Shown: in pieces, positions 5,330 through 5,365 of the stretch
How positions within the stretch are numbered: the first letter of the stretch is position 1
Layout of the letters: each line of letters begins with the position of its first letter
DNA from: an uncultured Jeotgalicoccus sp.
Lineage (GTDB): Bacteria; Bacillota; Bacilli; Staphylococcales; Salinicoccaceae
Direction: 5' to 3'
DNA length: 5,365 nt
NCBI GenBank assembly: GCA_947631305.1
Contig: CANRKV010000119.1
Span: 1-5,365, forward strand
Program-made: the position numbers and the translations under genes
Notes under the pieces: generated by a model
What the model was told of the DNA's origin: nothing
Seen by the model: the letters and a program-made list of their open reading frames with translations, nothing else
Database searches by the model: none

Positions 5330-5365
5330 CTCATGCGGTCGATTATATGATTTCAACCGGATGCG
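5330..5365. repeat. Array unit in reverse orientation, right arm of the 36-bp perfect inverted repeat
   Basis: Starts CTCAT and ends ATGCG. It is the exact reverse complement of unit 6, with no mismatch over 36 bp. The match stops inward at 5329/5267; outward it reaches the window end and may continue. It is 17 bp out of the 41-bp phase of the other units, separated from unit 7 by 22 bp (5308-5329) that include an in-phase CACAT at 5313. Confidence 0.85.

Larger units (their letters stand above)
5019..5365. repeat. Array of 36-bp palindromic units with 41-bp period, family unknown
   Basis: Left ends (CTCAT or variants) occur at 5026, 5067, 5108, 5149, 5231, 5272 and 5313. Right ends (ATGAG or variants) occur at 5057, 5098, 5139, 5180, 5221, 5262 and 5303. 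Both series keep an exact 41-bp step; only the left end expected at 5190 is lost. Each unit is a 5-bp end, 26 variable bp and a 5-bp end, and units are separated by 5 bp. Several units fold on themselves. The period is not a multiple of three and stops interrupt the frames, so it is not a coding repeat. The array could be REP/BIME-like, an iterated binding site or a multi-hairpin RNA; I cannot name the family. It may extend beyond the window. Confidence 0.8.

Noticed and set aside
4970..5365. CRISPR array
   Set aside because: The repeated part is only ATGAG-N5-CTCAT (10 fixed bases with substitutions), and the 26-bp interiors are self-complementary in several units. CRISPR repeats are longer and near-identical, with spacers that do not fold. 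No cas gene is visible.
4970..5365. Coding repeat or short peptide genes starting at the many ATGAG/CATGAG sites
   Set aside because: The 41-bp period is not a multiple of three, no frame stays open for a useful length, and no Shine-Dalgarno site precedes the ATGs on either strand.
1..5365. tRNA or rRNA genes
   Set aside because: No cloverleaf with TTCGANNC-type arm and CCA-end context, and no rRNA-like sequence, was seen on either strand.

Overview
The window looks like a chromosomal piece of a low-to-moderate-GC member of the Bacillota, most likely Staphylococcaceae or a near relative. The reasons are strong purine-rich Shine-Dalgarno sites, an odhA-odhB pair of the Bacillus/Staphylococcus type, a small downstream protein resembling one found in that group, a BrnQ carrier, and hairpin-plus-T-tract terminators. 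Genus cannot be fixed from this sequence alone. All protein genes lie on the + strand.

Layout: positions 1-1986 are the 3' two thirds of odhA (2-oxoglutarate dehydrogenase E1; its 5' end is outside the window). After 18 nt comes odhB (2005-3249, the E2 succinyltransferase), then a strong terminator (3271-3302). Together they encode two of the three components of the 2-oxoglutarate dehydrogenase complex of the TCA cycle; E3 is not encoded here. A 64-residue protein (3320-3514) starts only a few bases after the terminator. A 95-nt AT-rich gap then holds a 10-bp inverted repeat and CodY-like sequences, followed by brnQ (3610-4923), a branched-chain amino acid carrier with its own terminator (4935-4968). 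The coding part is ordinary housekeeping sequence.

The remaining ~400 bp (4970-5365) hold no credible gene but are highly structured, and they are the notable part of the window. From 5026 onward there are seven consecutive 36-bp units separated by 5 bp, giving an exact 41-bp period. Units begin with CTCAT or a close variant and end with ATGAG or a close variant; one unit (5190-5225) has lost its left end. At least four units (5067-5102, 5149-5184, 5231-5266, 5272-5307) are imperfect palindromes. Their outer stem is roughly constant while the inner stems differ in sequence but still pair with themselves, which is the pattern expected if folding, rather than primary sequence, is conserved. An eighth 36-bp unit at the window end (5330-5365) is the perfect reverse complement of the unit at 5231-5266, and the inversion matches the unit boundaries exactly. 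A TATAAT and a perfect 12-bp palindrome (5019-5030) mark the array's left end.

I do not recognise this array as a named family. REP/BIME-like palindromes, an iterated protein-binding site, a multi-hairpin RNA, or (for the last inverted unit only) an assembly artefact remain possible.
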